NCBI GenBank assembly: GCA_035546355.1
Contig: DATKEH010000163.1
Span: forward strand, 1-9,323
Direction of reading: 5' to 3'
DNA length: 9,323 bases
Source: DATKEH01 sp035546355
GTDB lineage: Bacteria; Acidobacteriota; Thermoanaerobaculia; Multivoradales; JAIOJS01
Shown: piece by piece, positions 6,431-9,323 of the stretch
Position numbering within the stretch: position 1 is the first letter of the stretch
Layout: every line of letters begins with the position of its first letter
The notes under the pieces: generated by a model
The model's input: only the letters and a program-made list of their open reading frames with translations
Databases searched by the model: none
Told to the model about the DNA's origin: nothing
Made by a program: the position numbers and the translations under genes

Positions 6431-8485
6431 TTGCACGATGATTCCCGCGCTTCGTTCCACCGGGCGCCCGCGCCGTCGATGAAGGGCGCGGCGCTGGGCG
6501 GCCTGCTGCCGGTGGCCCTCCTGGCCCTGTTCACGCTCTGGTCGGGGACCTTCTTCCACGGCGCCGGGAGTGCGGCGGCGGTCGTCGGCCACCTCGCGCT
6601 GCTGGCGGTCGCCGTCGCAGTCGGTCGCCGGCTGCGCTGGGTAGGGTGGCGCGCCGGCACGGCGACCGCTACGCCCGCGGTCGCTGCCATCGCCCTGTGG
6701 CTCGCCCTCCTGGTCAGCTGGTCGGCGTCGCCCGTACCCCGCGCGGGCCTGGTGCCGCTGCTGCTCGCTCCGGCGCTGCTGGCGGTCCCCTGGTGGGTCG
6801 GCGCCTGCTGGCGTACGACGGCGGCGGCGACGCTGGGAACCCGGGCGCTGTCGGTTCTCGTCCTGGCGCTCGCCGCCGGCAGCCTGGTCGAGCTGGTCCG
6901 TCGCGGTGACGGTCCGGCGGCGTGGCCCCTGGGGCATCACCTGCTGCTGGCGGTGGCGTTGGTGGTGCTGTTTCCCCTCGCAGTGACGGCCGGCGGGCCG
7001 GCGCGGGCGGGCGCCGGGCGCAGTTTGCGCGTGGCGGCGGGCGCCGCGGGTACCGTGGCCGTGGCGGCCACCGGCTCGCTGCTCGGCCTGGGGGGACTGG
7101 CGGTGGCGTGCTGGGTGCTCTGGCGGCAGCGCCTCGGGCGCTGGAGGTGGGCAGCGGGGGGCTCGGCGGGCGCCGCCCTCGGTGTGTGGACCTGGCTGGG
7201 TGGGGGAGAGGGGGAGGGGGAGCTGGCGTCGTGGCTGGCGCGAAGGACCTACTGGCGAGCAGGCTGGGAGGGCTGGCTCGAACGTCCCCTCGTCGGCGGC
7301 GGGCCGGGGGCTACGCCGTGGAGGCTCGCCGCCCATTGGCGCCCCCGGCCGGGAGTGAACCCGGCGGGAGAGGTGGTGGGCGACCTCCACAGCCTGCCGC
7401 TGCAGGCGCTGTTCGAGCTGGGGCTGCTGGGCTCTGCGGCGGCGGTCTGGTTGGGCTGGCGGATGCTGCGTCCGCAAGGGGCCGGCGCTGCCGAACATGC
7501 GGCGCTGCGCCGAGCGGGCAGGGCAGGGATCGCCGGCGGGCTGGTCGTTCTCGGCGGCGGAGTCACCCTGGGGACGACGGCGCCGTGGGTGGTGCTCGCC
7601 GTCGCCGGCGGGGCGGCGATGGTGGGTCTCGACCCCGACCGGAGCCAGGGCAGGGGACTCGCCGTGCCGGCCGTCGCCTACGCGATGATCGCCATGCTGC
7701 TGCTGGCGCCGCTCGAGGCGGCGCGGTACGCGTATGGTCGCGCGCGAGCGGCAGACCGGGACCCGGCGCGAGCCTGGCTGGAGCGGGCCGTGTCGCTGGA
7801 CCCCGACTTCCCGCTATACCGGTTGCGTCTGGCGCTGGAGACACGGGAGCGGGGGGCGGAGAGGGCGGCCGCCGAGGCCCTGCGGGCGGCAGAAGCAGCC
7901 TCCGCGGTCCCCGCCCTGTGGCTGGCTGCCGGCGCCCTGGGGCAGAGGGCCGCGACCGGCTGGGCGCCCGCCGCCCTCGAGCGGGCGTGCAGCCTGGACC
8001 CGTTGGCGGCTCTGCCGCCGATGCTCCACATGCTCGAGCAGCCGCAGGCGAAGGAGGCCGCGGACGAAGGCGCGCGTGCCTTGCTGGCCGAGCCGCGCCT
8101 GGCCGCGGCGGTCGCCTGGGAGGAGAACCCCGAGCTACTGTTGGAGGCCGGACGCCAGGCCGCGACCTGGCCGGGGGTGGAGGAGGGGTGGCGGGCCGCC
8201 GCGGCGCAGCTCGTGCGCCAGGTGCATGGCTCGAGATTCGACCCACAGCCGCGATCGTCGGAGCCCGACAGCTCGGTTCGGCTGGTGGCCTCCTTCGACA
8301 GAGAGCCCGCCACGGCCCTCTCCCTGCACGCCTTCCGCCGTCTCCCCTGGCGCGGAGAGCTGGCCTCGACGGCCCTGCGCCCCCGCCTGTTGGCGGCCAT
8401 CGGGCTTCCTGCCGCCACGGCGCTGCCAGCCACCCGGAGCGAGGCGTTTCCCCGCCATTGCGGCCGGCCGCCCCCAGCCCACTAG
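6431..8485 (+). CDS. O-antigen ligase / Wzy_C-type membrane protein with C-terminal TPR-like region
   Basis: This protein has 684 residues. About ten hydrophobic helices occupy residues 17-260. A large extracytoplasmic loop follows, with RRTYWRAGWEGW (271-282), ERPLVGGGPG (284-293) and HSLPLQALFELGLLG (320-334). This is the layout of the Wzy_C/O-antigen ligase superfamily (RxxxW..A, PlxGxGPG, HNxxLQxLxExGLLG), whose members join or polymerise lipid-linked glycans on the outer face of the inner membrane. The usual Asn after the motif His is Ser321 here. More helices run to about 435. Beyond that a soluble alpha-helical part contains TPR-like units such as ERAVSLDPDFPLYRLRLAL, as in many large ligases. 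The start is uncertain: TTG 6431 has AGAGG five bases upstream, while ATG 6479 in the same frame lacks a ribosome-binding site but overlaps the stop of a 14-codon frame. The gene is divergent from the dehydrogenase operon. Family call fairly sure; glycan unknown. Confidence 0.8.
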   Translation: MHDDSRASFHRAPAPSMKGAALGGLLPVALLALFTLWSGTFFHGAGSAAAVVGHLALLAVAVAVGRRLRWVGWRAGTATATPAVAAIALWLALLVSWSASPVPRAGLVPLLLAPALLAVPWWVGACWRTTAAATLGTRALSVLVLALAAGSLVELVRRGDGPAAWPLGHHLLLAVALVVLFPLAVTAGGPARAGAGRSLRVAAGAAGTVAVAATGSLLGLGGLAVACWVLWRQRLGRWRWAAGGSAGAALGVWTWLGGGEGEGELASWLARRTYWRAGWEGWLERPLVGGGPGATPWRLAAHWRPRPGVNPAGEVVGDLHSLPLQALFELGLLGSAAAVWLGWRMLRPQGAGAAEHAALRRAGRAGIAGGLVVLGGGVTLGTTAPWVVLAVAGGAAMVGLDPDRSQGRGLAVPAVAYAMIAMLLLAPLEAARYAYGRARAADRDPARAWLERAVSLDPDFPLYRLRLALETRERGAERAAAEALRAAEAASAVPALWLAAGALGQRAATGWAPAALERACSLDPLAALPPMLHMLEQPQAKEAADEGARALLAEPRLAAAVAWEENPELLLEAGRQAATWPGVEEGWRAAAAQLVRQVHGSRFDPQPRSSEPDSSVRLVASFDREPATALSLHAFRRLPWRGELASTALRPRLLAAIGLPAATALPATRSEAFPRHCGRPPPAH
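7198..7220 (+). other. G-quadruplex-forming motif within the ligase-like gene
   Basis: Four G-runs (7198-7200, 7202-7206, 7210-7214, 7216-7220) are separated by loops of 1, 3 and 1 bases on the coding strand, matching the G3+N1-7 quadruplex rule. They encode the Gly/Glu-rich loop GGGEGEGE just before the main extracytoplasmic loop. It may pause polymerase or ribosomes, but it may equally be a by-product of Gly codons in a GC-rich genome. Confidence 0.5.
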
Positions 8486-8540
8486 CTCGACGAGGAGTTG
8501 TCCCTCAGTGCGTCGCACGCGCGGCTCGGGAGACCCTCCG

Positions 8541-8927
8541 TTAGTCGAGGCTGGCGCCATGCTCAGCGAGGAGCTCGCGCAGCACCGAACGATGGCAGTG
8601 GGCCTCGGTCTCGCAGTAACAGCCGACGGAGAAGTCGGTGTGGTGCGACAGCTCCGCCAACAGCGCGATGAGCCGGGCGTTGTCCGGCTCCTTCATCTGT
8701 GCTGCGTACTTGCGCGCGAAGGCCTGCCAGTCCGCAGCCGAGGCCGCGGCCTGACCTTGCTTGACGAGGTCGGCAGAGGGAGCGAGCTGGGGCAGCCATA
8801 CGTCGTACCAGTTGTCGACCGAGAATCGCTCCTTCGGAACCCCTCGCGGGGGTCGTCGTACCGTGCCGATGCGCAGACCCTCGCCTGGTTGCCGGTCGGA
8901 GCCCAGCTGGACGACCCGGATACTCAT
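8541..8927 (-). CDS. DUF488 family protein (YeaO-like) with Cys-rich C-terminal motif
   Basis: This 128-residue soluble protein has an N-terminus with RIGTVRRPPRGVPKERF and DVWLPQLAPSADLVK, the pattern of the YeaO-type DUF488 family. DWQAFARKYAAQMKEP and ARLIALLAELS are the usual helical middle. The end carries GCYCETEAHCHRSVLRELL (102-120), with Cys103, Cys105, Cys111, His112 and Arg113 as candidate active-site or metal-binding residues. The biochemical function of DUF488 is not established as far as I know. The length is normal for the family. The start at ATG 8927 is supported by GAGG seven bases upstream; a longer frame to 9014 adds a Gly/Arg-rich stretch unlike the family. It converges on the ligase-like gene with a 55-bp gap. 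The family call is strong, the role open. Confidence 0.9.
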   Translation of the reverse strand: MSIRVVQLGSDRQPGEGLRIGTVRRPPRGVPKERFSVDNWYDVWLPQLAPSADLVKQGQAAASAADWQAFARKYAAQMKEPDNARLIALLAELSHHTDFSVGCYCETEAHCHRSVLRELLAEHGASLD

Positions 8928-9007
8928 GCGCCTACCTCGGAGCTGGAAGGGTGACCGATAGTCCCAGTACCCCCTGGCGGATCCTCCGTCAACGGGGCGC
9001 GGCCCTT

Positions 9008-9031
9008 GAACCAATCCGCTTTGAGCGGTTC
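9008..9031. repeat. inverted repeat with TTG loop, first of two hairpins
   Basis: CCGCT (9016-9020) pairs with AGCGG (9024-9028) around TTG. The flanks GAACC (9008-9012) and GGTTC (9027-9031) give an alternative outer pairing. The site lies in noncoding DNA upstream of the DUF488 gene and shares the CTTTG loop sequence with the hairpin at 9042-9060. Confidence 0.5.
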
Positions 9032-9041
9032 ACCCTCCAAG

Positions 9042-9060
9042 CCTCCGGCTTTGCCGGAGG
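9042..9060. repeat. perfect 8-bp hairpin with TTT loop, second of two
   Basis: CCTCCGGC (9042-9049) and GCCGGAGG (9053-9060) are exact complements around TTT. It could be a terminator-like stem, a repetitive palindromic element, or part of a mobile-element end. No T-tract follows immediately in either direction. The bases between the DUF488 start and this stem (8928-9007) show nothing else I can name. Confidence 0.6.
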
Positions 9061-9070
9061 TCGATGACTT

Positions 9071-9177
9071 CAGCGGCGCCACCGGCGGTAATGGCCGCTC
9101 GAAGTGAGTTGGTGAGCCCACGCACGAAATCGGCCGCTACGAGTACTCGGGTGGCGTCCGCTGCCGAGGGGTTAGAC
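9071..9177 (-). other. attC-like imperfect stem with one integron-type core site (degenerate or chance)
   Basis: CAGCGGCGCCAC (9071-9082) pairs with GTGGCGTCCGCTG (9151-9163) in twelve base pairs with a single unpaired base, T9157. Seven bases further out lies GTTAGAC (9171-9177), which fits the integron core GTTRRRY; on the minus strand it reads GTCTAAC. Long imperfect stems with an unpaired base and outer cores are the hallmark of attC sites, and the spacing is within their known size range. The matching second core, expected near 9057-9063, is absent. The site follows the stop of the VOC gene by 65 bases and precedes the DUF488 gene in the same orientation, as in a gene cassette. No integrase is in view. 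Confidence 0.3.
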
Positions 9178-9242
9178 GGCCAGCCACAATGGTTGCACGA
9201 TCGTCCGGAGCGTTGGCGTGGTGGTCAACCAAGTGGCGAAGA

Positions 9243-9323
9243 TCAAAGGTCGCCATACGAACTGGCCAAGACCACCACATAGCCATCGGGGTCGCGAAGC
9301 CAGAGTTCACGATGGTTCGCGTT
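9243..9323 (-). CDS. C-terminal fragment of a VOC (glyoxalase/bleomycin-resistance fold) protein
   Basis: The minus-strand frame from the window edge to TGA at 9245-9243 encodes 26 residues containing HRELWLRDPDGYVVVLA and ending SYGDL. The RELWLRDPDGY pattern, a beta strand with the metal-ligand Glu followed by DPDGY and a closing hydrophobic strand, is the classic C-terminal signature of the VOC superfamily. Members include glyoxalase I, extradiol dioxygenases and bleomycin-binding proteins, so the exact activity cannot be told. It is truncated only by the window edge. The orientation is the same as the DUF488 gene, with about 315 bp of structured noncoding DNA between them. Confidence 0.8.
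   Translation of the reverse strand, partial: NANHRELWLRDPDGYVVVLASSYGDL

Noticed and set aside
4723..6441. 572-codon plus-strand frame opposite the dehydrogenase
   Set aside because: It is antisense to an unmistakable ALDH7 gene and its product is a His/Arg/Pro-rich shadow, typical of very GC-rich DNA.
6313..6690. N-terminal extension of the dehydrogenase to 6690
   Set aside because: It crosses the palindrome and the start of the divergent gene, while ATG 6312 has a good ribosome-binding site and gives the family's normal length.
6922..8544. 540-codon plus-strand frame overlapping the ligase-like gene
   Set aside because: Out-of-frame Gly/Arg/Ala-rich product with no hydrophobic pattern; the overlapping frame has clear Wzy_C motifs.
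8486..8549. CTCGAC / GTCGAG inverted repeat and GTGCGTCGCAC between the convergent ligase-like and DUF488 genes
   Set aside because: The arms are only 5-6 bp, one pair is 52 bases apart, and there is no T-tract, so a terminator call is not supported.
8924..9121. 65-codon minus-strand frame (GTG start) whose TGA overlaps the DUF488 ATG as ATGA
   Set aside because: The overlap looks like coupling, but the frame passes through two perfect hairpins, the product is low-complexity Gly/Pro-rich, and no ribosome-binding site is seen. It is treated as noncoding.

Overview
The window is very GC-rich DNA with strong third-position G/C bias. It was read from sequence alone, and no taxon can be named. 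A Hanks-type Ser/Thr kinase, several large polytopic glycan-type membrane proteins and an ALDH7-family dehydrogenase would suit a high-GC Gram-negative soil or sediment bacterium, such as Acidobacteriota or a myxobacterium-like lineage. That placement is inference.

Layout. Positions 1-154 hold the 3' end of an unrecognised plus-strand gene. It is followed after 7 nt by a compact cytosolic Ser/Thr kinase (162-1028) and then a large polytopic protein resembling DUF6311 (1077-3011). The DUF6311-like frame has no stop before it runs antisense into the next gene. Two GC-rich hairpins (2836-2874 and 2881-2901) lie at this convergent junction.

Positions 6312 down to 2875 form a minus-strand operon. 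In transcription order it contains an ALDH7 / alpha-aminoadipic semialdehyde dehydrogenase, a 155-aa single-pass protein, and a GT-C/GT39-like polytopic membrane protein whose GTG start overlaps the previous stop (GTGA). Upstream of the dehydrogenase, a 118-bp divergent intergenic region carries a near-perfect 29-bp palindrome next to a candidate promoter. A third copy of the palindrome half-site sits just before the divergent gene. That gene (6431-8485, plus) is an O-antigen ligase/Wzy_C-type membrane protein with a C-terminal helical-repeat (TPR-like) region.

The right edge has a different character. It holds a small DUF488 protein on the minus strand (8541-8927), about 315 bp of noncoding DNA rich in hairpins (8928-9242), and the C-terminal end of a VOC/glyoxalase-fold protein on the minus strand (9243-9323). 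The noncoding stretch has two CTTTG-looped hairpins and an attC-like imperfect stem with one unpaired base and a GTTRRRY core. The pattern of small stand-alone genes separated by a structured site recalls integron cassettes, but the second core site is missing, so this is only a lead.

Together the three large membrane proteins (DUF6311-like, GT-C-like, ligase-like) suggest a locus for surface polysaccharide or glycolipid assembly. The kinase may be a cytosolic regulator of it. The dehydrogenase is metabolically out of place, and the shared intergenic repeats could link its expression to the ligase. I do not see a clear new defence or mobile system. The most unusual items are the divergent palindrome region, the stop-less convergent overlap and the attC-like structure.
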